The notes: generated by a model not told the origin, from the letters alone. Positions 7,638 to 16,056 are shown, counted from the first letter of the stretch. The stretch: DNA of 64,000 nucleotides from SKZT01 sp964478625 (GCA_964478625.1 CAYZJH010000007.1:35243-99242); one strand, 5' to 3'. Program-made: numbers and translations.

Positions 7638-9134
7638 GTGTGTACTAAGAACAGTCCGATGGGAGATGGAATAAAGGACTTTGCAGTCTGGAGGACAAGA
7701 TTGTACAGAAAAATAAGCAAGCTGTGTGCGTTTCATATCTATGAGGGATTGTGTGACGGGCTTTCCCATTTTTCAGGGCCTAGTCGGGCTGCGGTCATTT
7801 ATGCCACCGGGGCGGAAAATCCCATGCTGATCTATGATCCGCAGAATCTTTTAGAAGGGCATGAACCTAAGCTCAAGGAACTTTTTATTGATTCAAATTC
7901 TTGGCGCAATGATGCGACTGATCCTGAATTGTTGATGATTGAAGGGCAACCGATTCCGGAAAGAAACCTTCACCTGACAGGGCTTATATCAAAAGGGGGC
8001 AGATCCCGTTCAATTTTTTACCAGATGTGGTTTACGGAGCATCATCCGGACATGTGTTCTATCGGGCCCACGGAGCGATGGCTTGAACATGCTGTGTGGC
8101 TTCTTTCCCATGATGTAACCTCCCAGGAGTCCGCTTATCTGAATACTTCCGGTTATGTGCTCAGGGAATATGCCACCCATGCGGTCAGAGACTATATTAT
8201 CGATGAGCTTAACCTTCACTTGGGAATGGATATTCAGATCCGGATTTATCCGGTGCTGGATGCAGTTTTGGGCATATCCAGAACCTTGGAAGAGGGCCTG
8301 TCTCCGGTGGGCCGGATTGTTTTCATTGAACCCGGATTGATGAAGGAGGTCAATTTTCTTTTCAAATTTCTTCCCTTAGAGCGGCCCGGATTAACCAATT
8401 TCAAACATGTGGTTAAACTGCTTTTGGCTGTTCGAAATTCCGATCGGATACTGGTTTCAGACGGAAAAAACATTATCGGCATTGCATCCGGGCCAATACC
8501 GGCTTACCAATTATCTGCTCAGTTTCAAAGTGGTCATGGATTTTTGTGTATTAACGAGCAGCCCATATGCAGTTTTTATGATGGAAACTTTCACTCTTCT
8601 ACCCGAAAAGCCAAACTGGTTGAGTTGGAAGAACTTCTCATAGAGTTCCATCTTATTCCATCTGATAAGCAATCAGTTCTTTTTAAGGTGATTATGGAAA
8701 TCGTTCACCAGGCAGGTGAAGGAAAATATGGGTGTACGCTGGTTGTTGATCTCAATGATCCGCCGCTGAACCTTCCCGGTCAAAAAATTGAACCTCCGTT
8801 AGATCTTGAACTACCAAAGTTGCTGGATTTATCCAAGTCTTTGAGCAAGATGGATGGAGCCCTTCATATCGGAGCAGATTTAAAACTTCATAGATTTGGA
8901 TGTATTCTGGATGGTATTGCCATACCCAATGAGGACCGGTCCCGGGGAGCCCGGTTCAATTCCGCTCTCAGATTCACATCCCAGAACACCAATACGATCG
9001 TAGTGGTTGTTTCCGCCGACCGTCCGGTATCCCTCATACAAGAAGGAGTTGAGCTGACGGCCTCTTGTACGTGGAGACCTATCTCCTCTCATGTACCGTC
9101 GCCGCTGACCCTTGCCGATTGGGTAAACCGTTAA
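7638..9134 (+). CDS. DAC-domain protein, probable diadenylate cyclase-like enzyme with N-terminal sensor region
   Basis: The product has 498 residues. The C-terminal part (about 370-480) looks like a DisA_N/DAC domain, which in active enzymes joins two ATP into cyclic di-AMP. The DGA motif is at about 406-408 and a GARFNSA segment at about 437-443 sits where CdaA/DisA enzymes have G-T-R-H-R-A-A. The first Arg is therefore kept, but the His is Phe and the second Arg is Asn. About 370 residues of mixed alpha/beta sequence without transmembrane helices precede it and probably form a sensor module, as in several DAC families described by comparative genomics. The start is uncertain: GTG 7638 or in-frame ATG 7659, neither with a strong ribosome-binding site. 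It is a lone gene bordered upstream by mobile repeats. Confidence 0.65.
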   Translation: MCTKNSPMGDGIKDFAVWRTRLYRKISKLCAFHIYEGLCDGLSHFSGPSRAAVIYATGAENPMLIYDPQNLLEGHEPKLKELFIDSNSWRNDATDPELLMIEGQPIPERNLHLTGLISKGGRSRSIFYQMWFTEHHPDMCSIGPTERWLEHAVWLLSHDVTSQESAYLNTSGYVLREYATHAVRDYIIDELNLHLGMDIQIRIYPVLDAVLGISRTLEEGLSPVGRIVFIEPGLMKEVNFLFKFLPLERPGLTNFKHVVKLLLAVRNSDRILVSDGKNIIGIASGPIPAYQLSAQFQSGHGFLCINEQPICSFYDGNFHSSTRKAKLVELEELLIEFHLIPSDKQSVLFKVIMEIVHQAGEGKYGCTLVVDLNDPPLNLPGQKIEPPLDLELPKLLDLSKSLSKMDGALHIGADLKLHRFGCILDGIAIPNEDRSRGARFNSALRFTSQNTNTIVVVVSADRPVSLIQEGVELTASCTWRPISSHVPSPLTLADWVNR

Positions 9135-9412
9135 AAATAGTCAATAATCTTAATGCGATTATAATTTTAAATCAGGTGTTTTGGATAGTAAAATCAGGAT
9201 CCTCCCTATTAACAAAATCTCTGAAAAAAGATACACATCTAAAAATTGACGGTATTTGGCAGAAAATTTCACTCCCTACATGGAAAGAGGGAAGAGGAAA
9301 TCCGGTCGAGAAAATATCTCCATGATCCTGTTTAAGGACCTTTTTCGATTCAGGTGGTATCAGATAAAGAAAATCGGCAATAAGATATGAAAAAAATGCA
9401 GGAGGAATTTTT

Positions 9413-9769
9413 ATGGAATCAGAAAAACTGATAAAACAGATGATTGGAATTCAAAAAGCAGCTTTTAATCACACGGTAGATATTGCAATGGCTTTTCGGG
9501 ATCAATCTGAAAAAATCGCCTGTTCTTGGTGTGAAAAAAACGGCATATTTCCTGAACAAAGCAAGAAGGTGATGCTTGAATGGGGGCATGTCGCCAAACA
9601 AAGTTTGGAAGATTATAAGAAAGTCATTAATGACGGTTTTAATACCATGGAAACCTGTTGTAATTTTCCAAAAACGTTATTTCAATCCCAGCCCAAGCCG
9701 GTTGAGGAGAAAACAATGGAAAATAGGCAAAAGGAAAATTCAGGCGTAGTAGTTGATGAGAAACAGTAA
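9413..9769 (+). CDS. small helical protein of unknown function, phasin-like
   Basis: This 118-residue protein has a strong ribosome-binding site (AGGAGG) before its ATG. It is predicted to be mostly amphipathic helix up to about residue 90 and ends in a charged, disordered tail rich in Glu, Lys and Gln. There is no signal peptide. The helical layout with a polar tail recalls granule-associated phasins, but no phasin motif is seen and no polyhydroxyalkanoate gene is near, so the function is open. It lies 150 bp upstream of khpA on the same strand. Confidence 0.5.
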   Translation: MESEKLIKQMIGIQKAAFNHTVDIAMAFRDQSEKIACSWCEKNGIFPEQSKKVMLEWGHVAKQSLEDYKKVINDGFNTMETCCNFPKTLFQSQPKPVEEKTMENRQKENSGVVVDEKQ

Positions 9770-9921
9770 TCCGGAAAGGCCCCCAAGGATTAACTCGATG
9801 ATAAGGGTGATTATTAGGTATTTATCAACAACTTTTCAAAAGGCAAAGTTTCGGGTAGAAAGCGGAACACGTTAAATAAATTCAACGAAATCTCAACAAC
9901 CGGCGGTGAGGAGTTAAAGCG

Positions 9922-10152
9922 ATGAAAGAGTTGATCAAGCAAATTGCACAGGCGTTGGTGGATCATCCTGATAAGGTTGAGGTGAACGAAATTATGGGAA
10001 ATCAAACTTCAGTTCTCGAATTAAAAGTCGCCAAAGATGATCTGGGAAAAGTCATTGGAAAACAGGGCAGAACTGCCCGATCCATTAGAACCATTCTCAG
10101 TGCCGCTTCTACCAAATTGAAAAAACGGGTTGTTCTTGAAATTGTCGAATAA
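9922..10152 (+). CDS. khpA: KH-domain RNA-binding protein KhpA
   Basis: This 76-residue protein is one KH domain, with the nucleic-acid-binding loop in the motif GKVIGKQGRTARSIRTIL (about residues 41-58). KhpA proteins bind RNA and in several bacteria act with KhpB in cell-division and elongation control. The length and the N-terminal LVDHPD segment fit the family. The gene often lies between rpsP and rimM; here it is away from them. It has a GAGG-type ribosome-binding site and is followed, about 160 bases on, by an intrinsic terminator. Confidence 0.88.
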   Translation: MKELIKQIAQALVDHPDKVEVNEIMGNQTSVLELKVAKDDLGKVIGKQGRTARSIRTILSAASTKLKKRVVLEIVE

Positions 10153-10313
10153 GACCTGATTAAATAACCAGGTAAGATTTTAAAAATTGGGCTTGAAATT
10201 AAGGTAGTTTTAATTTATCATAAATCAAATTACTTTAAGTTTTAATTTTAATAGTCGGAAACTGATCTCGAGTGGTATCAAAACTCATTTATAAGCTGTA
10301 TTAAAGCGTAATT

Positions 10314-10350
10314 GAAGCAATCCTTTATGGATGGATTGCTTCTTTTTTTT
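10314..10350 (+). terminator. intrinsic terminator after khpA
   Basis: GAAGCAATCC (10314-10323) pairs perfectly with GGATTGCTTC (10333-10342) around a 9-base loop, followed by eight T residues. This is a standard rho-independent terminator for the khpA transcript and separates it from the cold-shock gene. Confidence 0.85.
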
Positions 10351-10441
10351 GTAACGGGTTCCGGTCAAGGTTTTGATTTTTTTCTTCAACTGTCAACTGG
10401 AGCGTGGAATCCAAGCTTTTATGTTTAAGGAGGCAGATTTT

Positions 10442-10642
10442 ATGGTTAAAGGCGTGGTTAAATGGTTTAATGACAAAAAAGGTTTCGGTTTTATTGAGCA
10501 AGAGGGCGGTGGGGATGTATTTGTCCACCATACAGCGATCAACATGCAGGGTTTTAAAACGTTAAGTGAAGGAGACCGTGTTACATTCGAGGTTGAAGAT
10601 AACCACCGGGGACCCGCGGCCAAGAACGTTACCAAAGTTTAG
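10442..10642 (+). CDS. cold-shock domain protein
   Basis: This 66-residue protein is a single cold-shock domain that binds single-stranded RNA or DNA as an RNA chaperone. RNP1 is visible as KGFGFIE and RNP2 as VFVHH, with the usual MVKGVVKWFN beginning. ATG 10442 was chosen over the in-frame upstream extension because AAGGAGG precedes it at proper spacing and the family starts here. It is a single-gene unit. Confidence 0.95.
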   Translation: MVKGVVKWFNDKKGFGFIEQEGGGDVFVHHTAINMQGFKTLSEGDRVTFEVEDNHRGPAAKNVTKV

Positions 10643-10663
10643 ACTATACGATTTATACTAAAA

Positions 10664-10701
10664 AAGAGGCATTCTATGGATTTTTCCACGGAATGCCTCT
10701 T
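10664..10701 (-). terminator. intrinsic terminator ending the oxygen-defence gene group
   Basis: AGAGGCATTC (10665-10674) pairs with GAATGCCTCT (10691-10700), with an inner TGG/CCA stem. Read on the minus strand the hairpin is followed by TTTTT, so it is oriented to stop transcription of the minus-strand genes starting at 11474 and above. It may also help stop the converging cold-shock transcript. Confidence 0.8.
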
Positions 10702-10787
10702 GAAATTCAGGCCCAAATAAAAAGACTGTTCATGTTTGATTTTTATTTCTGCTTTTAAAAATAGCAAAGCTTTCAAATTATTTAACC

Positions 10788-11474
10788 TTAGCCTTGCAAG
10801 CTCTCGCGTGCCAATTGACTGACTTTCCGATCCACGAGTTCGAAATCCAAATAAAATTTGATCGTACAATGGTTCTCCAACAATGTTTCTAAGGATTTGC
10901 GAACGGGTTCCGGGTCAAGGGGGCCGGCAGCCCATGCGGCAAGACCTTTCAGATATGGATCTGAAGCAGACATATAGGGCACAAGTAAATAGGAACAATT
11001 AAAAAGAGATTCGGGACGGGCATGGGCCAACCTTCCCAATCCCCATAAAACTCCGCGCTGAAGCATCTCGTACTCTATGTAATTTCCGTCTTCACAAACA
11101 TAGGAAACAAGAATATTCCGATACTCATCTGCCAGGCGAAGATTTCGGGCCATAATTTCTCCCATGGCTTCGGGCGACCCCCATCCAATTCCTCCTGATT
11201 CATCATTCAGATTCCACATGAGCCTTCGCATGACCACCCGAGCTGACTCAATATCGGAATCGGCAAGTATCGACACAACCACTCCCATTGCAGTTATGGC
11301 TCTCCATCGTACCTGTTCATCCTTGTTAAAGAAAAAGGAAAATAAGGGGCCGATGGCTGACTTAGGAGGAAAAGTCACAATTTTTGCCAGTGATGTTGTG
11401 AAATCTTGTTGCTTCAGCAAATGAAACAGTTTTTTTTTGAGTTTCCTTGAAGTATCTTTCATAGTGTGAAACAT
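10788..11474 (-). CDS. HEAT-repeat-like protein (DVU0298-like family)
   Basis: This 228-residue soluble protein consists of repeated helix pairs like HEAT repeats (for example the segments around VRWRAITAMG and RGVLWGLGRLA). It resembles, from memory, the family called DVU0298 in Desulfovibrio, found mainly in sulfate reducers and of unknown function, probably a protein-binding scaffold. Its ATG lies two bases after the stop codon of the DsrE-like gene, so the two are co-transcribed and probably translationally coupled. It is the last gene of the group before the terminator at 10664-10701. Confidence 0.65.
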   Translation of the reverse strand: MFHTMKDTSRKLKKKLFHLLKQQDFTTSLAKIVTFPPKSAIGPLFSFFFNKDEQVRWRAITAMGVVVSILADSDIESARVVMRRLMWNLNDESGGIGWGSPEAMGEIMARNLRLADEYRNILVSYVCEDGNYIEYEMLQRGVLWGLGRLAHARPESLFNCSYLLVPYMSASDPYLKGLAAWAAGPLDPEPVRKSLETLLENHCTIKFYLDFELVDRKVSQLARESLQG

Positions 11475-11476
11475 TC

Positions 11477-11824
11477 TCAGAAGGTCATGATTTCAAACCC
11501 TTCTTCAAGATACGAAGCCAGTCTAGGATGTCCCGCCATTTCATCCAGAAGCTTCAGTCCCTGGGCCTCGGCAGCTTTAAGCACACCCATCTTGTGAGAA
11601 CATGCCCTGCATACACCTTCTACCATCTGATTTTTCTTGGCGTTATTCCATAAAGTGTGAAGTGGATTTTTTTCCAAATCCAGTTCAGGAATTAATTTGG
11701 TGGAAGCTCCCTCCATCACGATTCTGGCATCATAACCTTTATCTTTCATGTCCAAGGCATTCAAAAGTACATGGATAAAACACATGGGGTCTCCGTTGAA
11801 AACAACCAGGACGACTTTTTTCAT
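11477..11824 (-). CDS. DsrE/DsrF-like cytoplasmic protein
   Basis: This 115-residue protein has the alpha/beta fold start MKKVVLVVFNGDP and a conserved Cys pair in CRACSHKMG (about residues 69-77), as in DsrE-like sulfur-carrier and peroxiredoxin-type small proteins. Start 11824 was chosen because GGAG precedes it; an in-frame upstream extension would overlap the ferredoxin gene. It sits between ferredoxin and the HEAT-repeat gene, so a redox or persulfide-handling role is inferred. Confidence 0.65.
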   Translation of the reverse strand: MKKVVLVVFNGDPMCFIHVLLNALDMKDKGYDARIVMEGASTKLIPELDLEKNPLHTLWNNAKKNQMVEGVCRACSHKMGVLKAAEAQGLKLLDEMAGHPRLASYLEEGFEIMTF

Positions 11825-11850
11825 TATTGGCTCCGATTTTGGATGTCGAT

Positions 11851-12042
11851 CTATTCTTCTTCCCAGTAAATACAATTCTCAGGACAGTTTTTAATGGCCT
11901 CGTTCACTTCATTTTCTGGGTAAGTTTCGAGATCAGCTATGGCGATAAATCCAGCCTCATTCATGATAAATACTTCGGGGCAAACTTCAACACAAACCCC
12001 GCATCTGGTACAATCACTTAATTCTACAACAGGCCTTTTCAT
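11851..12042 (-). CDS. [4Fe-4S] ferredoxin, single-cluster type
   Basis: This 63-residue low-potential electron carrier has the cluster motif C-x2-C-x2-C-x3-CP (CTRCGVCVEVCP) near residues 11-22. A second site is reduced to CPENC near the C-terminus, as in one-cluster ferredoxins that keep a disulfide there. Start 12042 has GGAAAG at good spacing; an upstream in-frame ATG at 12063 has none. It lies between the flavodiiron protein and DsrE-like genes, in the same direction. Confidence 0.85.
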   Translation of the reverse strand: MKRPVVELSDCTRCGVCVEVCPEVFIMNEAGFIAIADLETYPENEVNEAIKNCPENCIYWEEE

Positions 12043-12094
12043 AAAATTTACTTTCCAGGTCATTTTATTGAGATCGAATGTGAGTCACAGGATA

Positions 12095-13288
12095 TTATTT
12101 TTGGCTGATGATGGCCCGACCTATTTTTTCTCCCATTTTACGACACGCTTCAAGACCTTTTAAATCCGGAACATACTGATATTTCATGCCCGGCTCAATG
12201 ATCTCAAACTGCATTTCTTCAAGATGCTTTTGAAGCAACCCCACAGCCTCACCGCTCCACCCATAGGAGCCAAAAGCGGCGCCAATTTTGTTTTTAGGAC
12301 GTAACCCTTTCATATACGTCAGAAAATCGGCCAGGGTCGGGAAAAGACCGTTGTTCAATGTGGGAGACCCTACTACGACAGCCCTGCTTTCAAGGACCTC
12401 GGTCATGATATCACTTCTATGGAATTCCCTGAGTTTCATCGGTTTCACAAAAACTCCACAGCTGTGAATACCTTCGGCAATGGCCTCTGCCATGAGTTGG
12501 GTGCTGTGCCACATAGTATCGTAAATGACTACCGCCTTTTTGTCGGGTTCCTGTTTGCTCCATTTCACATAAGCCTCAATAATTTTATTTGGATTTTTTC
12601 GCCATATAATCCCATGGTCTGGGCAAATCATTTTAAATTCAAGGCCCATCTCCAAAACATTTTCCACCAGTTTCAAAATGAGCGGTGCATACAGGAGCAG
12701 AATGTTGGCAAAATACTTTTTAGCGTGCATCATCACCAGATGGTCATCTGCTTCATCATCGAATTCTTCACACCCAGCATAATGTTGTCCGAATGCATCA
12801 CTGGAAAAAAGAATTTTATCCTCATTCAAATAAGTAAACATGCTGTCGGGCCAATGAAGCATTTTTGTTTCGAGAAACGTAAAGCTTCTCTTTCCAATAG
12901 ACAAGGTTTCTCCGCTTTTTACCGCTTGATAATTATATGTTGGAGAAAAATGCCTCATAAGATTTTTTACTCCCATGGCGGAGCAATACACTGGTTTATC
13001 CTCTCCGATCCGGTGCATTATCCTGGGAAGGCTTCCGGAATGATCCATTTCAGTATGATTGCTGATGACCATATCGATCTTTCTGGGATCTATGATTTTG
13101 GATATATTTTGGATCAGTTCATCTGAAAAATCTTTTTTAACCGAATCGATGAGAACAATTTTTTCGTCGATGATCAGAAATGCATTATAACTTGTTCCAA
13201 GTTCGGTAGAGTACCCATGAAAGTCCCTGATATTCCAGTCTATCACTCCGACATCATAAATTTTTTCCGCAATTTCAACCGGTTTCAT
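12095..13288 (-). CDS. roo: flavodiiron protein (rubredoxin:oxygen oxidoreductase)
   Basis: This 397-residue class A flavodiiron protein reduces O2 to water (or NO to N2O) with electrons from rubredoxin. The N-terminal metallo-beta-lactamase-like domain has all diiron ligands in the expected places: HTEMDH (His78, Glu80, Asp82, His83), His145, Asp164 and His225. The C-terminal flavodoxin domain (about 250-397) has the FMN loops YDTMWHST and GSPTLNNG. The ATG follows AGGAAG. The rubredoxin gene lies just upstream, the classic arrangement for its electron donor. It is cytoplasmic. Confidence 0.95.
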   Translation of the reverse strand: MKPVEIAEKIYDVGVIDWNIRDFHGYSTELGTSYNAFLIIDEKIVLIDSVKKDFSDELIQNISKIIDPRKIDMVISNHTEMDHSGSLPRIMHRIGEDKPVYCSAMGVKNLMRHFSPTYNYQAVKSGETLSIGKRSFTFLETKMLHWPDSMFTYLNEDKILFSSDAFGQHYAGCEEFDDEADDHLVMMHAKKYFANILLLYAPLILKLVENVLEMGLEFKMICPDHGIIWRKNPNKIIEAYVKWSKQEPDKKAVVIYDTMWHSTQLMAEAIAEGIHSCGVFVKPMKLREFHRSDIMTEVLESRAVVVGSPTLNNGLFPTLADFLTYMKGLRPKNKIGAAFGSYGWSGEAVGLLQKHLEEMQFEIIEPGMKYQYVPDLKGLEACRKMGEKIGRAIISQK

Positions 13289-13408
13289 ATTTCTCTTCCT
13301 AAAGGTTTTAAGGTGTTAACGTCATTAAATACGGGATTTGCCGTCAACAGCCTGCATGGGAATGCTCTTCCGGGTTGACCCCCAAAAGCGCATTCCCAGG
13401 TCAAATCG

Positions 13409-13567
13409 TTATTCTTTTTCGAAATCGTCTTTGGCAGCTCCGCAAATGGGACATTCCCAACTATCCGGAACATCCTGGAATTTGGTCCCCGCCGGTACAC
13501 CGTTGTCCGGATCACCGACAGCCGGGTCATAAATATAACCGCAAATTGTGCATACATATCTATCCAT
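13409..13567 (-). CDS. rubredoxin
   Basis: A 52-residue protein with two iron-binding loops, CTICG (about residues 6-10) and CPICG (about 39-43), and the usual aromatic core (Tyr, Trp, Phe). Its one-iron centre carries electrons to the flavodiiron protein encoded immediately downstream. A strong ribosome-binding site (AAGGAGG) precedes the ATG at 13567. Confidence 0.95.
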   Translation of the reverse strand: MDRYVCTICGYIYDPAVGDPDNGVPAGTKFQDVPDSWECPICGAAKDDFEKE

Positions 13568-13683
13568 TCTTTGTTTTTCCTCCTTTGTGAATAATTGATG
13601 GTAAGATGTTTTTAAGATTTTTCGCAGGAAATGAACTTGCGAAATCGGAAATTTTTTTGCAAATTCCGTTTTAACACTGATCG

Positions 13684-14658
13684 CTAACTATTTTCGACAA
13701 ATTTGGACACTCTTTTTTCAATCTCGTTTATTAATGGTCTGATTGTTTCCATGGAGTGTTCATATTTTTGAACCAAATCCCATTGTTGACGAGTTTGAAT
13801 CCCATTGGAAAGTTCCGGGGGTTCAGCAAATGGGTCGAAAGAAATGATTGCTTCCGGCAAACCGCCTGCGATGGCACTCTCAATAGACTTGGGTTTGCGG
13901 AATTTGAGATCGACCTTTTTTTCTTCCATGACCTTAACCATATGAGGGTCAAGTTTTTCAGCAGGGCTTGTTCCACCGCTGAACACATCAAGGCGATCCC
14001 CGGCCATAATCTGAGCAAAAGCCGCTGCCGCCTGACTGTGGCATCCATTATCCTTGCAGGTAAACAGCACCTTTTTTCGAGCGGCAAACGGTGTTATCAT
14101 CCTCTTTGCTGCGTCTTCAACATCCTTTTTGGCGGACGGATGCTTCTTAATATCTCCGGAATGCTCAATACCCCTGAAGGTCAGACTGCCAACGTAATCT
14201 GCATCAATCGCATCGTAAAAATATCGGATCGCCAGTTCCAACCCTTCAAAGAGATTTTTTCCTCTGGTAGCCCCTACACCAAGTAAAAATCCTTTCCGAT
14301 AGCTTTTCAAAGGGTCTTTTAGTTTGAGCCGGTATTTTCGCGCCCACAGAGTTTGACATCTGTCAACAACGGCTTTTAACTGTGCAGTCATATTGTAAAA
14401 AAATATCGGAGTCGCCGTGACAATAACTTCCGCCTCTCGAATAAGAGGATAAACCTCATGTTTCATGTCATCATCAATGGGACAAAACCCTTTTTTTTCA
14501 CAAACAGTGTATTCTTTACACGGGACAATATTTTTTTTGTCCACATGAATCAATTCCGTTCTGGCTCCCAGCCTTTCAGCAGCCTCTAAAAATGAGGAAA
14601 GCAAATAATGAGAATTTCCATTCATTCTCGGGCTGCCCTGTAATCCTAGTACCAGCAT
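13684..14658 (-). CDS. NAD(P)H-dependent flavin reductase fused to a low-molecular-weight phosphatase/ArsC-like domain
   Basis: The product has 324 residues in two domains. Residues 1-190 form a flavodoxin-fold FMN reductase of the iron-sulfur flavoprotein type (GSPRMNGNS phosphate loop, PIFFYNMTAQLKAVVDR). The Isf-type cysteine motif is present but incomplete: Cys47, Cys53 and Cys59 remain while Tyr50 takes the place of the second Cys. Residues about 195-290 resemble LMW tyrosine phosphatase/arsenate reductase. The P-loop reads CKDNGCHS (201-208), so the invariant Arg of CX5R is His207. The general-acid-like DP is kept near 275-276. The fusion therefore looks like a redox flavoprotein with a repurposed binding domain. 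It follows the cytochrome c gene by about 20 bases. Confidence 0.7.
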   Translation of the reverse strand: MLVLGLQGSPRMNGNSHYLLSSFLEAAERLGARTELIHVDKKNIVPCKEYTVCEKKGFCPIDDDMKHEVYPLIREAEVIVTATPIFFYNMTAQLKAVVDRCQTLWARKYRLKLKDPLKSYRKGFLLGVGATRGKNLFEGLELAIRYFYDAIDADYVGSLTFRGIEHSGDIKKHPSAKKDVEDAAKRMITPFAARKKVLFTCKDNGCHSQAAAAFAQIMAGDRLDVFSGGTSPAEKLDPHMVKVMEEKKVDLKFRKPKSIESAIAGGLPEAIISFDPFAEPPELSNGIQTRQQWDLVQKYEHSMETIRPLINEIEKRVSKFVENS

Positions 14659-14677
14659 GGTTAATTTGACCTATGGG

Positions 14678-15019
14678 TTATTTTGAATGACAGTTAGCAC
14701 AGGAAACCGGTCCGCTGGGCTTTCCGGCTTTCCTTGTATCACGATGGCATTTCAGGCATTGGGTGTTCATAACCTGTTTGGCTTTTAATTTTTCCTCAAG
14801 CTTAAGTTTTTCAATACTTCCGATTTCCTGGTCAAATAATTCGTGGCAGATATTGCAATCTTTCAAAAAATCCTGATGGATTTTATGAGGAAAGGGGACC
14901 GGTCCGGATTCACCACCCTCAAGAATTATATTTTCAGCACCTGAATTCGTTTCGGAAAAAGCGGTTGAAAAAATTGCCAAGAAGCTAAAAATGGCAATGA
15001 AAAAGACCTTTTCTTTCAT
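14678..15019 (-). CDS. triheme cytochrome c (class III/c7-like), periplasmic
   Basis: This 113-residue protein has an N-terminal signal peptide (about residues 1-22) and three CxxCH heme motifs (CNICH 55-59, CLKCH 88-92, CANCH 107-111). Extra His residues near FPHKIH (about 45-48) can act as distal ligands. Three hemes and the size match c7-type members of the cytochrome c3 family, which shuttle electrons in the periplasm of sulfate and metal reducers. It is followed by the flavin-reductase fusion gene in the same direction. Confidence 0.88.
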   Translation of the reverse strand: MKEKVFFIAIFSFLAIFSTAFSETNSGAENIILEGGESGPVPFPHKIHQDFLKDCNICHELFDQEIGSIEKLKLEEKLKAKQVMNTQCLKCHRDTRKAGKPSGPVSCANCHSK

Positions 15020-15118
15020 GCAATCCTCAATTCAATTATCGTTCAGAACAGTTTCATGCCGGGATTTATTTTGGTAGACCGATATTTGGGGATACCGCCA
15101 TTAAACTCACGTTATTTG

Positions 15119-15211
15119 CTCCCTTTCCTGCAAAGAGGGAGGGCCGAAGCGAGAGGTAAGGTGCTATTAAAAAATCTTTTCCTCTTCGGTCCCTCCCGAT
15201 TGAGAAGGGAG
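15119..15211. repeat. imperfect long palindrome, dispersed-repeat type
   Basis: The left arm (about 15119-15157: CTCCCTT, GGGAGGG, CCGAAG, AGAGG in order) recurs as its imperfect reverse complement in the right arm (about 15181-15211), around an AT-rich centre. It lies in the 290-bp gap upstream of the cytochrome gene and can form a long hairpin in RNA. It looks like a noncoding dispersed repeat, unrelated to the elements at 7211 and 28444. It could affect transcript stability or read-through. No coding frame is credible here. Confidence 0.5.
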
Positions 15212-15309
15212 TTTTCATTCAGGTCCTAACGGGATAAAAAAGTGAACAGTTCCCGATGTGAAAACACCAGTTCCCGGATAATTGCCGATCTCAATGATGA
15301 ACCAGTTTA

Positions 15310-15525
15310 TTAACGTGGTCCAGGTGTTTTGGCCGATCCTTCAAGTGTGCATTGTGAAAAATCGATCGGTTCTTTACATTTCCCACAAACCTGAGGTTTG
15401 TCAAATTCATCTGAAAAAATTTCTTTTTGTTCACCACATTTGGGGCATTTGCAGGTAAAAGATTCCATGTTCTTGAAGCTTGAAAAACCTGGGCAATGTG
15501 ACGGTAATGATGCGTTTTGAGTCAT
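15310..15525 (-). CDS. small zinc-ribbon protein
   Basis: A 71-residue protein with a four-cysteine zinc ribbon, CPKCG (about residues 27-31) and CGKC (about 47-50). A further Cys lies on each side of the ribbon and the tail is Pro-rich. Start 15525 was chosen because AGGAGG lies just upstream; a longer frame starting at 15543 would include the ribosome-binding site itself. The function is unknown, and its place among rubredoxin-like genes suggests a metal or redox role. Confidence 0.65.
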   Translation of the reverse strand: MTQNASLPSHCPGFSSFKNMESFTCKCPKCGEQKEIFSDEFDKPQVCGKCKEPIDFSQCTLEGSAKTPGPR

Positions 15526-15571
15526 CTTTTTTCCTCCTGTCAAAGGGTCCGCGTACGGACCTGTTCATAAT

Positions 15572-16009
15572 TTAAACACCCATTTTTGTGGCAATTTCCC
15601 TGCCATAATCCTGGGCCATTTTAAGTCCGCCATCAAGAGAACTCGTTTTTAATCGTAAAGCAACTCCCACCATTTTCATTTGGAAAATGTTTTTCATGGT
15701 ATCATAAATCCGATCAGGCGCTTCCCCACTCCACCCAAAGGCACCGAAAGCGCCGCCAATTTTTCCTTCCAGACCAGCTTTTTCCGCCAGAAAAAGAAGT
15801 GTCTTCATAGACTGAAGCATTTCGCCATGATAGGTTGCAGATCCCAACACGAGCGCGTCATATCCTTGCAAATCTTCAACAGTTTTGATTTTGTTGGCAT
15901 TAACAACATCTGTATCCACAAAAGAAAACCGAAGACCCTCGGCGATTAATTCAGCGATTTTCTGGGTTTCCCCAGTTCTTGTCGCATATACAATGAGTGC
16001 TTTCGGCAT
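15572..16009 (-). CDS. flavodoxin
   Basis: This 145-residue FMN protein has the phosphate-binding loop TRTGETQ (about residues 10-16). Later come the LGSATYHGEM and GAFGWSGEAPD loops, which resemble the C-terminal domain of flavodiiron proteins. It would act as a cytoplasmic electron carrier replacing or supplementing ferredoxin and rubredoxin. Start 16009 was chosen because GGAGG directly precedes it and the family begins MPKALIVYATRTG; the longer in-frame frame has no support. Confidence 0.85.
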   Translation of the reverse strand: MPKALIVYATRTGETQKIAELIAEGLRFSFVDTDVVNANKIKTVEDLQGYDALVLGSATYHGEMLQSMKTLLFLAEKAGLEGKIGGAFGAFGWSGEAPDRIYDTMKNIFQMKMVGVALRLKTSSLDGGLKMAQDYGREIATKMGV

Positions 16010-16056
16010 AATTTTCCTCCGGTTCAACTGCTGGTTATGTTCGTATTTCCAAAAGG

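Noticed and set aside
12419..13126. 235-codon plus-strand open frame
   Set aside because: It lies antisense to the flavodiiron protein gene, whose diiron and FMN residues are all intact on the other strand; the plus frame has no ribosome-binding site and no family.
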